A DNA stretch of 64,000 nucleotides, from the NCBI RefSeq assembly GCF_003703395.1, contig NZ_RDQN01000001.1, forward strand, positions 248,001 through 312,000, written 5' to 3'. The notes below the pieces were generated by a model that was given only the letters and a program-made list of their open reading frames with translations, was not told the origin of the DNA and did no database searches. Source of the stretch: Pseudoxanthomonas spadix (GTDB lineage: Bacteria; Pseudomonadota; Gammaproteobacteria; Xanthomonadales; Xanthomonadaceae). The translations under genes and the position numbers were made by a program. This document shows positions 1-12,397 of the stretch, one piece after another; the first letter of the stretch is position 1; every line of letters starts with the position of its first letter.

Positions 1-921
1 GAGCGCCTGCCGGAAGAAGGCGCCGGCGCGACCCTGGACGAGGATCCGGCGCGCATGCGCATCGCCTTCGTCGGCCGGCCCAACGTGGGCAAGTCGACCC
101 TGGTCAACCGCCTGCTGGGCGCTGAACGCATGATCGCCTCGGAAGTGCCGGGCACCACCCGCGATTCGATCGCCGTGGACCTGGAACGCGACGGCAAGCT
201 GTACCGGCTGGTGGACACCGCTGGCATCCGCCGCAAGGGCAAGGTGGAGGAGGCAGTGGAGAAGTTCTCCATCGTCAAGACCCTGCAGGCCATCGAGCAG
301 TGCCAGGTCGCGGTGCTGCTGCTGGATGCCACCGAAGGGGTGACCGACCAGGACGCCAGCGTGCTTGGTGCGATCCTGGATGCCGGGCGGGCGCTGGTGG
401 TGGCGGTCAACAAGTGGGATGGGCTGACCGAATACCAGCGCCAGCAGGCCGAGTCGCTGCTGGCGCGCAAGCTCAACTTCGTCGAATGGGCCGAGGCGGT
501 GCGCATCTCGGCCAAGCATGGTTCGGGCCTGCGCGAACTGTTCCAGGCCGTGCACCGGGCCCATGCCTCGGCGACCAAGGTGTTCAGTACCAGCGAGGTC
601 AATACCGCGCTGGAGATCGCCTATGAAGCCAATCCGCCGCCCAGCATCCGCGGCCATGTCTCCAAGCTGCGCTACGTGCATCCGGGCGGCGAGAATCCGC
701 CGACCTTCATCGTCCACGGCACCCGCCTGAAAGTGCTGCCCGAGTCGTACAAGCGCTATCTGGAAAACTTCTTCCGCAAGCGCTTCAAGCTGGTCGGCAC
801 GCCGGTGCGGTTCCTGTTCCGCGAAGGCAGCAACCCGTACGAAGGCAAGAAGAACGTGCTGACCGAGCGCCAGATCGCCAAGAAGAAGCGCCTGATCCGT
901 CACGTCAAGGGACGCAAGTAG
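1..921 (+). CDS. der: GTPase Der (EngA), 5' truncated by the window edge
   Basis: Der is an essential cytoplasmic GTPase that helps mature the 50S ribosomal subunit. The frame is open through base 1, so the gene begins upstream and the first of its two G domains is missing here. What remains is the second G domain, with G1 GRPNVGKST (bases 73-99), G3 DTAG and G4 NKWD. The C-terminal KH-like domain follows and ends in a Lys/Arg-rich tail. The stop lies four bases before moeA, so the two are probably cotranscribed. Confidence 0.96.
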   Translation, partial: ERLPEEGAGATLDEDPARMRIAFVGRPNVGKSTLVNRLLGAERMIASEVPGTTRDSIAVDLERDGKLYRLVDTAGIRRKGKVEEAVEKFSIVKTLQAIEQCQVAVLLLDATEGVTDQDASVLGAILDAGRALVVAVNKWDGLTEYQRQQAESLLARKLNFVEWAEAVRISAKHGSGLRELFQAVHRAHASATKVFSTSEVNTALEIAYEANPPPSIRGHVSKLRYVHPGGENPPTFIVHGTRLKVLPESYKRYLENFFRKRFKLVGTPVRFLFREGSNPYEGKKNVLTERQIAKKKRLIRHVKGRK

Positions 922-925
922 CGCG

Positions 926-2143
926 GTGGCCGATGTCCCGACCCGGATCGATTACGCCCGCGCGCTGGAAATCGTCCAGCGCGTGGCCGGCGCGCGCCGG
1001 CCGGGCAGCGAACGGGTCGCGATCCAGCGGGTCGACGGGCGGGTGCTGGCGCAGGCGGTCACCGCGCAGTTCCCGCTGCCGCGGTTCGACAACAGCCGCA
1101 TGGATGGGTTTGCCGTGCGCAGCGCCGACCTGGCGGCCGATGTGCCGACCACGCTGACCCTGGCCGGCGAGCAGTTCGCCGGGCCGGATGCCGGCCTGGT
1201 CCTGCAGGCCGGCCAGTGCGCGCGCATCACCACCGGCGCGCCGCTGCCGGGCGGGGCCGATGCGGTGGTGATGAAGGAACTGGTGCAGCTGCACGGCGAC
1301 CAGGTCACCGTGCCGCCCGGAATCTTGGCCGGTAATGACATCCGCCGCGCCGGCGAGGACGTGCAGGCCGGCCAGCAGGTGCTGCACGCCGGCCAGGTGC
1401 TGACCCCGGCGCGGGTGTCGCTGGCCGCCGCGCTGGGCCATGCGGAGCTGGCGATCCAGCCGCGCCCGACCGTGGCGGTATTCTCCACCGGCGACGAGCT
1501 GGCCGAGCCGGGCACCGCGCTCAAGCCGGGCCAGATCTACGACAGCAACCGCGCGCTGCTGATGGGCCTGCTGCGCCAGCTCGGCCTGGAGCCGGTGGCC
1601 TGGCCGCGCCTGCCGGACGATCCGCAGCGGGTGGAAACGGCGCTGCGCGATGCCGCCGGCGCGTTCGACGTGGTGATCACCGCCGGCGGCGTATCTGCCG
1701 GCGAGAAGGACCTGCTGCCGGGCCTGCTGCAGGCGCATGGCCAGGTGCATTTCTGGAAGGTGAAGATCAAGCCTGGCATGCCGGTGCTGTTCGGCACGCT
1801 GGAACAGGCACTGCTGCTGGGCCTGCCGGGCAATCCGGTCTCGGTGCTGGCCACCTTCCTGGCGCTGGGCCGGCCGCTGCTGGACGCGCTGCAGGGCCGG
1901 GCCGAGCCACGTCCGCGCTTGACCGCGCGCCTGGCCTGTGCCTGGAACAAATCGCACGAGCGGCTGGAGTTCCTGCGCGGCCGCCTGCGCTGCAGCGAGG
2001 ACGGCGTGCTGCTGGTCGAACCCAACCCGGCCCAAGCCTCGCACCAGCTGCGCGGCGCGGCCGACAGCGATGCCCTGATCGTGCTGGAAGCCGGCGCGCG
2101 CGCTTACCCGGCCGGCGCGCCGGTGCCGGTGTTGCCGTACTGA
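926..2143 (+). CDS. moeA: molybdopterin molybdotransferase MoeA
   Basis: MoeA inserts molybdate into adenylylated molybdopterin in the last step of molybdenum cofactor synthesis. The 405-residue length is normal. Family signatures are visible in order: NSRMDGFAVR near residue 57, TGAPLPGGADAVV near 107, STGDEL near 188, GGVSAGEKD near 253 and LPGNPVSV near 298. The start is GTG, four bases after the der stop. It is followed 27 bases later by moeB, so two cofactor genes sit together. Function is confident from the motifs; operon membership is inferred from spacing. Confidence 0.95.
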   Translation: MADVPTRIDYARALEIVQRVAGARRPGSERVAIQRVDGRVLAQAVTAQFPLPRFDNSRMDGFAVRSADLAADVPTTLTLAGEQFAGPDAGLVLQAGQCARITTGAPLPGGADAVVMKELVQLHGDQVTVPPGILAGNDIRRAGEDVQAGQQVLHAGQVLTPARVSLAAALGHAELAIQPRPTVAVFSTGDELAEPGTALKPGQIYDSNRALLMGLLRQLGLEPVAWPRLPDDPQRVETALRDAAGAFDVVITAGGVSAGEKDLLPGLLQAHGQVHFWKVKIKPGMPVLFGTLEQALLLGLPGNPVSVLATFLALGRPLLDALQGRAEPRPRLTARLACAWNKSHERLEFLRGRLRCSEDGVLLVEPNPAQASHQLRGAADSDALIVLEAGARAYPAGAPVPVLPY

Positions 2144-2170
2144 TACCGCGGCGCGGGCGATAATCGGCGC

Positions 2171-3265
2171 ATGCAGATCCACCGCCTCACCCCCGCCCAG
2201 GCCCGCGCCCGCCAGTCCGCCGGCGCCGTGCTGATCGACGTGCGCGAAGAACACGAGCGCGCCGGCGGCCAGGCCGAAGGCGCGCTGGGCATCGCCCGCG
2301 CCACGCTGGAAGCCGACCCGGCCGCGCACCTGCCCGATCGCGCCGGCGAAGTGGTGCTGATCTGCCAGATCGGTGGACGTTCGCTGGCCGCCGCCCAGGC
2401 GCTGGTGGCGGCCGGTTACCTACAGGTGGCCTCGGTCGAAGGTGGCACCACGCGCTGGGTCGAAGACGGCCTGCCGCTGGTCAAGCCGGTGCTGGACGCC
2501 GAGCGTGTCGATTTCCTCGAGCGCTATTCGCGCCACCTGCGCCTGCCCCAGGTCGGCGAGGCCGGCCAGCAACGCCTGCGCGCGGCGCGCGTGCTGGTGG
2601 TCGGCGCCGGCGGGCTGGGATCGCCGGCTGCGTTCTACCTGGCCGCGGCCGGCGTGGGCACGCTGCGCATCGTCGATGACGATCATGTCGAGCTGAGCAA
2701 CCTGCAGCGCCAGATCCTGCACACCCAGGCGCGCATCGGCGAGCCCAAGGTGGCCTCGGCCGAGCGCGCCCTCGGTGCGCTCAACCCGCAGGTGCGCGTG
2801 GAGGCCATCGCCGAACGGGTCACCACCGGCAATGCCCGGCGCCTGCTCGAAGGCGTGGACGTGGTGATCGACGGCGCCGACAACTTCGCCACCCGCTATG
2901 TGCTCAACGATGCCTGCGTGGAGCTCGGCAAGCCGCTGGTCTATGGCGCGGTGCTGCAGTTCCAGGGCCAGGTCAGCGTGTTCGATGCCGGCCGCCGGCG
3001 CGGGCAGGCGCCGTGCTATCGCTGCCTGTTCCCGGCACCGCCGCCGCCGGAACTGGCGCCCAACTGCGCCGACGCCGGCGTGCTGGGCGTGCTGCCCGGC
3101 GTGATCGGGCTGCTGCAGGCCACCGAGGCGATCAAGCTGCTGCTGGACATCGGCCAGTCGCTGGCCGGGCGGCTGCTCAACTTCGATGCGCTGGCGATGC
3201 GCTTCCACCAGATGCGGCTCGACCCCGATCCGTCGTGCCCGGTGTGTGCGCCGGCCAGCGGCTGA
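2171..3265 (+). CDS. moeB: rhodanese-MoeB fusion, sulfur-carrier adenylyltransferase
   Basis: This enzyme adenylates the C terminus of the MoaD/ThiS-type sulfur carrier so that sulfur can be loaded for molybdopterin or thiamine synthesis. Residues 1-105 form a rhodanese domain whose active loop CQIGGRS carries the sulfur-accepting Cys. Residues from about 115 form the ThiF/MoeB adenylylation domain with the nucleotide loop GAGGLGSP and a zinc site made by CYRC and CPVC near the C terminus. The domain order (rhodanese first) is unlike E. coli MoeB, which has no rhodanese. It sits directly behind moeA. Confidence 0.92.
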   Translation: MQIHRLTPAQARARQSAGAVLIDVREEHERAGGQAEGALGIARATLEADPAAHLPDRAGEVVLICQIGGRSLAAAQALVAAGYLQVASVEGGTTRWVEDGLPLVKPVLDAERVDFLERYSRHLRLPQVGEAGQQRLRAARVLVVGAGGLGSPAAFYLAAAGVGTLRIVDDDHVELSNLQRQILHTQARIGEPKVASAERALGALNPQVRVEAIAERVTTGNARRLLEGVDVVIDGADNFATRYVLNDACVELGKPLVYGAVLQFQGQVSVFDAGRRRGQAPCYRCLFPAPPPPELAPNCADAGVLGVLPGVIGLLQATEAIKLLLDIGQSLAGRLLNFDALAMRFHQMRLDPDPSCPVCAPASG

Positions 3266-3469
3266 CGAGACCCGCGACGGCCGCGGATGCGGTGGCGCCA
3301 TGCGCGCTCGGGCGCAGGCCGGCAAACCAGCGACGGCCCTTGCGCACCGGTCTTGCAAGCCTGTGCCAGATGATGAAAATGCAGCGCCCGCCATGCCCGC
3401 CATGCCCGCTGTGCCCGCTCCAGCTGGCCCCGGCCTGTGCAGGCCCATGGCCTGGCTGGACTTTCCGCC

Positions 3470-5296
3470 ATGAGCGCACTGCCCCCGTCCAATGAACTGA
3501 TCAAGCTCGTCGTCCTGCTGGCGGCGGCCGTGGTGGCCGTGCCGGTGTTTCGCCGGCTTGGATTCAGTTCGGTGCTGGGTTATCTGGCTGGCGGCCTGGC
3601 GATCGGCCCGTTCGGGCTGAAGTGGTTCCACGATCCGCAGGCCATCCTGCACGTGGCCGAGCTGGGCGTGGTGCTGTTCCTGTTCGTGGTCGGGCTGGAG
3701 ATGCGGCCCCTGCATCTGTGGAGCCTGCGCCGGCAGATCTTCGGCCTGGGGACGCTGCAGATCACGGTGTGCACGCTGGCGCTGACCGGGGTCGGCCTGG
3801 CCTTTGGCCTGCACGGCCCGGCGGCGTTCATCGCCGCGGCCGGGTTCGTGCTGACTTCCACGGCCACGGTGATGCAGCTGCTGGGCGAACGCGGCGACAT
3901 CACGCTGCCGCACGGGCAGAAGATCGTCTCGGTGCTGCTGCTGGAGGACCTGCTGATCGTGCCGCTGCTGGCGCTGGTGGCCTTGCTCTCGCCACGGCCG
4001 CCGGCCGAAGGCGGGCTCTGGGATTGGCGCGCGATCGGCCTGGGCATCGCCTGCCTGGCCGCCCTGATCGCGGCCGGGATGTGGCTGCTCAATCCGCTGT
4101 TCCGGGTGTTGGCCAAGGCCAAGGCGCGCGAGGTCATGACCTCGGCTGCGTTGCTGGTGGTGCTGGGCGCGGCGCTGTTGATGCAGCTGGGCGGGCTGCC
4201 GATGGCAATGGGTGCCTTTGTGGCCGGCGTGCTGCTGTCCGAGTCCACCTTTCGCCACCAGATCCAGGCGGACATCGAGCCTTTCCGTGGCGTGCTGCTG
4301 GGTCTGTTCTTCCTGGCCGTGGGCATGGCGCTGGACCTGGCCGCGGTGGCGCAGAACTGGCTGCTGGTCTCGGCGCTGGTGGTTGCGATGATGATCACCA
4401 AGGCGTTGTGCATCTATCTCATCGCGCGGCTGACCCGCAGCTCCCATGGCGAGGCGCTCGACCGCGCGGTGCTGATGGCCCAGGGCGGCGAATTTGCCTT
4501 CATGCTGTACGCGGCCGCCGCGGCCGCCGGGCTGATCGATGCCGGGGTCGGCGCCACCATGACCGCGGTGGTGGTGCTGTCGATGGCGCTGACTCCACTG
4601 GTGGTGGTCGGCGCGCGCCGGTTCATGCCCGGGGTGGCCGCCTCGATGGACGTGGTGCAAGCGCTCCACGACCGCAGCGGCAGCGTGCTGATCATCGGCT
4701 TTGGCCGCTTCGGCCAGGTCATGAGCCAGTTGCTGCTGGCGCGCGACATCGCGGTGACCATCATCGACAACGACATCGACATGGTCCGCAGCGCCGAGGA
4801 ATTCGGCTTCAGGATCTTCTTCGGCGATGGCACCCGCCTGGACGTGCTGCACGCCTCGGGCGCGGCCACCGCGCGGGCCATCGCGGTCTGCACCGATGAC
4901 CGCGCGGTGACCAGCCGGATCGTGGCGCTGGTGCGCGAGGCATTTCCGCAGGCCAAGGTGCTGGCGCGTTCGTTCGACCGCGAGCACGCGCTGCAGCTGG
5001 TCAAGGCCGGGGTGGATTACCAGATCCGCGAAACCTTCGAGTCGGCGCTGCGCTTTGGCCAGGCGGCGCTGGTGGAGATGGGCGTGGACGCCGACGAGGC
5101 CGCGCGCACGGCCGAACAGGTCCGGCGCCTGGATGGCGAACGCTTCGACCTTGAACTGGCCGCCGGCGATATCCGCGCCGGATTTCCGTTGCTGATCGGC
5201 AACACCGCGCCCGGGACGCCGACCCCGTTGACCGCCCCGCGCCGTGAGAGCCAGGTCCTCAATCCCTCCAGTCCGGTGAACCTGGAAGACCCCTGA
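3470..5296 (+). CDS. Kef-type K+/H+ antiporter (CPA2 family) with TrkA-N domain
   Basis: This is a monovalent cation:proton antiporter of the inner membrane, of the KefB/KefC type. Roughly a dozen hydrophobic segments fill residues 5-390. They are followed by an RCK/TrkA-N Rossmann domain starting at VLIIGFGRFGQ near residue 407. The C-terminal 80 residues are charged and less conserved. I chose the ATG at 3470 because it fits the usual KefC N terminus; an in-frame ATG at 3437 would add 11 residues that look non-native. Whether it is glutathione-gated like E. coli KefC cannot be told, and no KefF/KefG ancillary gene is adjacent. Confidence 0.88.
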   Translation: MSALPPSNELIKLVVLLAAAVVAVPVFRRLGFSSVLGYLAGGLAIGPFGLKWFHDPQAILHVAELGVVLFLFVVGLEMRPLHLWSLRRQIFGLGTLQITVCTLALTGVGLAFGLHGPAAFIAAAGFVLTSTATVMQLLGERGDITLPHGQKIVSVLLLEDLLIVPLLALVALLSPRPPAEGGLWDWRAIGLGIACLAALIAAGMWLLNPLFRVLAKAKAREVMTSAALLVVLGAALLMQLGGLPMAMGAFVAGVLLSESTFRHQIQADIEPFRGVLLGLFFLAVGMALDLAAVAQNWLLVSALVVAMMITKALCIYLIARLTRSSHGEALDRAVLMAQGGEFAFMLYAAAAAAGLIDAGVGATMTAVVVLSMALTPLVVVGARRFMPGVAASMDVVQALHDRSGSVLIIGFGRFGQVMSQLLLARDIAVTIIDNDIDMVRSAEEFGFRIFFGDGTRLDVLHASGAATARAIAVCTDDRAVTSRIVALVREAFPQAKVLARSFDREHALQLVKAGVDYQIRETFESALRFGQAALVEMGVDADEAARTAEQVRRLDGERFDLELAAGDIRAGFPLLIGNTAPGTPTPLTAPRRESQVLNPSSPVNLEDP

Positions 5297-5471
5297 GCCC
5301 CGCGCAGCGCGCCATCGCGCCGGCCGGCTGGCCGGCGGCGATGATGACGGTGCGGCATGAGTTCATGCACTCGGATGCAGGCCGGCGGCGCTCATCCTAA
5401 CCAGACCTTTACGCGTGGCCGGCGCCGCTGGGTTCCACTCGCCCTTCCCCTGGAGAGAGGAGAACGTTTCC

Positions 5472-6869
5472 ATGCAGATCACCCTGATCGGCGCCGGTTT
5501 CTGCGGCAGCACCCTGGCCGTGGAGCTGTTGCGCCAGGGCGGCCCGGACACGCGCGTGACCCTGGTCGGCCAGCCGGAGACCTTCGGCCGCGGCGTGGCC
5601 TACGGCGCGGCGCGGCCCGAACACCTGCTCAACGTGCGCGCCAAGGACCTGGGCGCCGATGCGGCGGTGCCCAGCGGCTTTGCCGACACCCTGGCGCTGG
5701 GCGAGCGCGGCCGTCTGGACTTCCTGCCGCGCCTTGCCTACGGGGAATACCTGCAGTCGCGCCTGCAGCAGGCCGCCGAAGCGGCCAGCGGCCTTGCCCG
5801 GATCGAGGAGGAAGCCGTCGCGGTGGACCGGGTGCCCGGTGGGTTCCAGGTGCTGCTGGCCAATGGCGAGGATTTCTTCAGCGAGGTGGTGGTGCTGGCG
5901 GTGGGCGCGCTGCCGCCGCAGCGCCTGGCCGGGGTCGGTCCGCGCCTGGCGGTGGACCGGCGCTACATCGGCTGGCCGTGGCAGGACGGGGCGATCGACA
6001 CGATCGCGCCGGAGGCGCGGCTGCTGATCGTCGGCGCCGGGCTGACCATGGCCGATGTCGCCGTGACCCTGCGCCAGCGCGGCCACCGCGGGCCGATCAC
6101 CGCGCTTTCGCGCCACGGCCTGGTGCCGCAGGCGCACCTGGAGGTGCCCGGCGCGCCGCTGGAGCTGCCGCCGGGCGTGCACCAGGCGCTGCGCGATCAC
6201 GACCTGCGCGGCCTGGTGCGCACCCTGCGCCAGCTGTCCACGGTGGTCGACGACTGGCGCCGGGTGGTCGATGCGCTGCGGCCACACCTGCAGCCGTTCT
6301 GGCGCGGCCTGGACCTGGCCACGCGCGCGCGCTTCCTGCGCCACCTGCGTTCGCACTGGGAAACCCTGCGCCATCGCCTCGCCCCGTCCGTGGCCGGGCA
6401 GCTGCAGGCCATGCAGGCGGCCGGTCAGCTGCGGGTGGTGGCCGGGCGCCTGCTGCGCGCGCGGGTGGGGGTGGGCGATGTGGAAGCGCTGATCCGCCCA
6501 CGTGGCGCCGACAGTGCCTGGCTGGGCCATTTCGACGTGATGATCCGCGCCACCGGGCTGGATACCGACATCGAGCGCAGCAGCCACCCGCTGGTGGCCA
6601 CGCTGCGCGATGCGGGCCTGATCGGCGCCGATCCGCTGGGCCTGGGTGTGGATGCCGATGCACACCTGCGGTTGCGCGATCGGTTCGGCAGCCCGGTCAC
6701 CGGCCTGTACTGCCTGGGCCCCTTGCTGCGCGGCCAGCTGTGGGAAATCACCGCCGTGCCCGAGTTGCGCGCCGCCGCCCGCGACCTGGCCAGGCGCCTG
6801 TTGTCGCAGCAGGCCGGTGCTGGGCGGGGCGCCGCCGACGCCGACGGCGATCTGCGCGAAGCCGGCTGA
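5472..6869 (+). CDS. FAD/NAD(P)-binding oxidoreductase of unknown substrate
   Basis: A 465-residue flavoprotein of the type annotated FAD/NAD(P)-binding (NAD_binding_9 family). The N terminus is a dinucleotide fold with GAGFCGST at residues 6-13. A second glycine-rich loop, VGAGLTMADV, lies near residue 188. The substrate is not evident. The start at 5472 is supported by the purine-rich GAGAGGAGAA just upstream; a longer in-frame start at 5415 would bury that Shine-Dalgarno sequence. It is flanked by kef on the same strand and a convergent DUF1244 gene, so context gives no functional clue. Confidence 0.8.
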   Translation: MQITLIGAGFCGSTLAVELLRQGGPDTRVTLVGQPETFGRGVAYGAARPEHLLNVRAKDLGADAAVPSGFADTLALGERGRLDFLPRLAYGEYLQSRLQQAAEAASGLARIEEEAVAVDRVPGGFQVLLANGEDFFSEVVVLAVGALPPQRLAGVGPRLAVDRRYIGWPWQDGAIDTIAPEARLLIVGAGLTMADVAVTLRQRGHRGPITALSRHGLVPQAHLEVPGAPLELPPGVHQALRDHDLRGLVRTLRQLSTVVDDWRRVVDALRPHLQPFWRGLDLATRARFLRHLRSHWETLRHRLAPSVAGQLQAMQAAGQLRVVAGRLLRARVGVGDVEALIRPRGADSAWLGHFDVMIRATGLDTDIERSSHPLVATLRDAGLIGADPLGLGVDADAHLRLRDRFGSPVTGLYCLGPLLRGQLWEITAVPELRAAARDLARRLLSQQAGAGRGAADADGDLREAG

Positions 6870-6975
6870 GGCGGGTCGGCGCGGGGGGTTTTCGTGCCCC
6901 CGCGCCGGCTGGCACCGGCACTTCATCGGCAAGGCGGGCGCCGGCACCAGAGCCGCCCACCGCGAGCGCCCGGGC

Positions 6976-7272
6976 TCAACCGTGGCGCTGCTGCGCCGCC
7001 TGGAACGCCGCCAGCTGCTCGGGGCTGGCATCGGCCTGATATCTGGCCTTCCATTGCGCGAAGGGCATGCCGTAGATCGCCTCGCGGGCCTGGTCCTTGC
7101 TCATCGGCGTGCCGGCGGCCTGGGCCGCTTCGCGATACCAGTCCGCCAGGCAGTTGCGGCAGAACCCGGCCAGGGTCATCAGGTCGATGTTCTGCACGTC
7201 GTGCCGGTCCTGGTTGAGGTGCTGGAGCAGGCGGCGGAAGGCGGCCGCTTCGAACTGCGTGGTGTCGGTCAT
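6976..7272 (-). CDS. DUF1244 family protein
   Basis: A 98-residue cytoplasmic protein matching the DUF1244 family, whose hallmark is the central segment LAGFCRNCL followed by W-Y and the YGMPFAQWK motif near residues 66-74. The function of this family is not established. The paired Cys residues of the FCRNC motif suggest a metal or redox role, but that is inference. The start at 7272 is chosen because upstream in-frame codons run into folD. It is transcribed divergently from folD, with only 49 bases between start codons, so their promoters must overlap. Confidence 0.88.
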   Translation of the reverse strand: MTDTTQFEAAAFRRLLQHLNQDRHDVQNIDLMTLAGFCRNCLADWYREAAQAAGTPMSKDQAREAIYGMPFAQWKARYQADASPEQLAAFQAAQQRHG

Positions 7273-7321
7273 GGTGGCAATCAGGGACAATGCGGAGCCA
7301 CGCACTTTACAACGCGACTCG

Positions 7322-8197
7322 ATGACCGCTTCCGCCCCCGCCCGCATCCTCGACGGCCGCCGCATCGCGGAGGACCTGCTGGACCAGCTCAAGCAGCGGG
7401 TCGATGCGCGGGTGGCCGCCGGCAAGGCCGCGCCGGGCCTGGCGGTGGTGCTGGTGGGCGGCGACCCGGCCAGCACCGTCTACGTGCGCAACAAGCGCCG
7501 GGCGGCGGAGAAGGTCGGCATCGTCGCCTACGACCATGACCTGCCGGCCGGCACGAGCGAGGCCCAGCTGCTGGCGCTGATCGACCAGCTCAATGCCGAC
7601 CCCAAGGTCCACGGCATCCTGGTCCAGCTGCCGCTGCCGGGCATCGCCGATGCGCGCCGCCTGATCCACCGCATCGACCCGCGCAAGGACGTGGACGGCT
7701 TCCATCCGGAAAACGTCGGCCACCTGGCCCTGCGCGAGTTCGGCCTGCGTCCGTGCACCCCGCGCGGCATCGTCACGCTGCTGGGCCACACCGACCAGCC
7801 GGTGCGCGGCCGCAACGCCACCGTGGTCGGCGTGTCCAACCACGTCGGCCGGCCGATGGCGCTGGAACTGCTGATCGCCGGCTGCACGGTGACCAGCTGC
7901 CACAAGTTCACCCCGCCGGCCGTGCTGGAAGCGCGGGTGCGCGATGCCGACATCCTGGTGGTGGCCGTAGGCCGTCCCGGCCTGATCCCCGGCGAATGGG
8001 TCAAGCCGGGCGCGGTGGTGATCGATGTGGGCATCAACCGGCTGCAAGACGGCCGCCTGACCGGTGACATCGGCTATGAAGCCGCCGCCCGGCGCGCCAG
8101 CTGGATCACCCCGGTGCCCGGTGGCGTGGGGCCCATGACCGTGGCCACCCTGATGCAGAACACCCTGGAAGCGGCCGAGGCCAGCGACGCTGGCTGA
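7322..8197 (+). CDS. folD: bifunctional methylenetetrahydrofolate dehydrogenase/cyclohydrolase FolD
   Basis: FolD interconverts 5,10-methylene-THF and 10-formyl-THF, supplying one-carbon units to purine synthesis. The 291-residue product is of normal length. Signatures seen are [14 protein letters not shown] (residues 54-67, holding the catalytic Lys), the [11 protein letters not shown] segment, the NADP-binding GVSNHVGRP loop and [10 protein letters not shown] near residue 264. The start at 7322 is the one that begins the family homology. It precedes guaB and guaA, two other purine genes, though a 124-base gap separates it from guaB. Confidence 0.96.
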   Translation: MTASAPARILDGRRIAEDLLDQLKQRVDARVAAGKAAPGLAVVLVGGDPASTVYVRNKRRAAEKVGIVAYDHDLPAGTSEAQLLALIDQLNADPKVHGILVQLPLPGIADARRLIHRIDPRKDVDGFHPENVGHLALREFGLRPCTPRGIVTLLGHTDQPVRGRNATVVGVSNHVGRPMALELLIAGCTVTSCHKFTPPAVLEARVRDADILVVAVGRPGLIPGEWVKPGAVVIDVGINRLQDGRLTGDIGYEAAARRASWITPVPGGVGPMTVATLMQNTLEAAEASDAG

Positions 8198-8285
8198 ACG
8201 GGCAGGCCGGCGGGCGGTTTCCCGCCTCGCGCCAGCGTGGCAGCCCGCCCGAGCGGCGGGGGAAAAGGCTGCCGCGCTGCGCTAG

Positions 8286-9779
<1,494 letters not shown>

Positions 9780-9783
9780 GAGC

Positions 9784-9918
9784 CGGGACTCGGGACTCGG
9801 GACTCGAGACTCGGCAAAGCAGTTCATCGGCGGCGGAGGATGCGCATCCTTGGTCGCCGTTTCTACATCGCCAGCGGACATGGGAGCCCGAGTCCCGCGT
9901 CCCGAGTCCCGAGTCCCG
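9784..9918 (+). repeat. heptamer inverted-repeat arms forming a stem that ends at the guaA start codon
   Basis: Four tandem heptamers (CGGGACT three times, then CGAGACT) occupy 9784-9811, followed by CGG. Four complementary heptamers (AGTCCCG or CGTCCCG) occupy 9891-9918, preceded by CCG. The arms pair over about 31 bp with two mismatches around a loop of about 73 nt. The last base of the right arm is the base immediately before the guaA ATG at 9919. The right arm also occupies the place where a ribosome binding site would be, and no Shine-Dalgarno sequence is visible there. A structural or regulatory role is inference. Confidence 0.85.
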
Positions 9919-11499
<1,581 letters not shown>

Positions 11500-11512
11500 A
11501 ATCGAGTCCTTC

Positions 11513-12131
11513 GGGGACTATCGTAAGTTATCGAAGAAATCCGGCCGAGATCCGGCTGGCGCTGCGCATGGTCCTGCTGCCCCTGGTGCGCAAGAGCGAA
11601 CTGATCGAGGCCACCTGGAGCGAGATCGACTTCGAGAACGCGACCTGGACGTCCCGAAGCAGCGCATGAAGGGGCGCAACCCTCACGTGGCCTATTTGTC
11701 ACGTAAGGCCCTGGACATCCTGGTGGCGTTGCACACCTGCGCGGCTGGCTCGATGTTCGTACTGCCCTCGCACTACGGGCCGACCCGTTGCATGTCGCAT
11801 GCGACCCTGAACCGGGTCGCCCAACTCATCGTGGAGCGGGCCAAGGCGGCCGGACTGCCGCTGGAGCCCTTTACCGTACATGACCTGCGCCGTACCGGCT
11901 CGACGCTGCTCAACGAGGGGCTTCAACGGCGACTGGATCGAAAAGTGCCTCGCGCACGAAGAGGGGCGCTCCTCGCGCTCGGTCTACAACAAGGCCGAGT
12001 ATGCAGAGCAACGGCGCCACATGCTGCAGGAGTGGGCGGACATGGTCGATGCCTGGATCGACGGGCGAACCCTTATGCCGAAGCTGCTGCCGGAGAACGT
12101 ATCGGTCCCGGTGCTCAGCGCGGCTTTGTGA
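11513..12131 (+). pseudogene. tyrosine-recombinase (P4-type island integrase) remnant
   Basis: The C-terminal catalytic half of an island integrase survives in three reading frames. Bases 11513 to about 11650 encode LVRKSELIEATWSEID, with the first catalytic Arg. A frameshift near 11650 leads to KGRNPHVAYLS and the HDLRRTGSTLLNE box. A second frameshift near 11920 leads to GDWIEKCLAHEE and the catalytic Tyr in SVYNKAEY. The N-terminal arm-binding domain is absent. The position immediately after guaA fits an element that integrated at the guaA 3' end. Two frameshifts make it almost certainly inactive, unless they are sequencing errors. Confidence 0.88.
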
Positions 12132-12304
12132 AGAAAGGCCGCATGATGACTCCCTCGGGAATTGCTGTTGGCGGGCAGGGCAGCGTTTGCATCCGCGACG
12201 TCGCGACCAAGCCGTCTGTGCTGGAACTGTCGCGGTCCCGGATTGTCGCGCAGGTGTAATGCACCCGGCACACCCTTGAACGCCCGGGCCTTGCCAACGC
12301 CGGT

Positions 12305-12346
12305 TTGATCCAGATCAAGGCGCCGGGGTTGCACGGCGCCTAGCGT
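12305..12346 (+). promoter_or_regulatory. FNR/Anr-type box with class II promoter
   Basis: TTGATCCAGATCAA at 12305-12318 is a perfect match to the FNR/Anr consensus TTGAT-N4-ATCAA. Its centre (12311.5) lies 41.5 bases before a start point at about 12353. TAGCGT at 12341-12346 sits where the -10 element of a class II FNR-dependent promoter belongs. The next gene starts at 12398 behind a GCGAGG sequence. Control by an Anr/FNR-family oxygen sensor is inferred from the motif geometry. Confidence 0.75.
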
Positions 12347-12397
12347 GAAGAACATGCCGATATCCCGGCATCGCAACATCCAGCGCGAGGTAGTGCG

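Noticed and set aside
2420-4987. An 855-codon open frame on the minus strand opposite moeB and the Kef-type gene
   Set aside because: The translation is dominated by His, Gln, Arg and Ala, as expected for the antisense of high-GC genes, and the plus-strand genes have clear family motifs.
5357-7039. A 560-codon plus-strand frame overlapping the FAD/NAD(P)-binding gene
   Set aside because: Its sequence is Arg/Gly/Ala/Pro-rich low complexity in an alternative frame of a well-supported flavoprotein gene.
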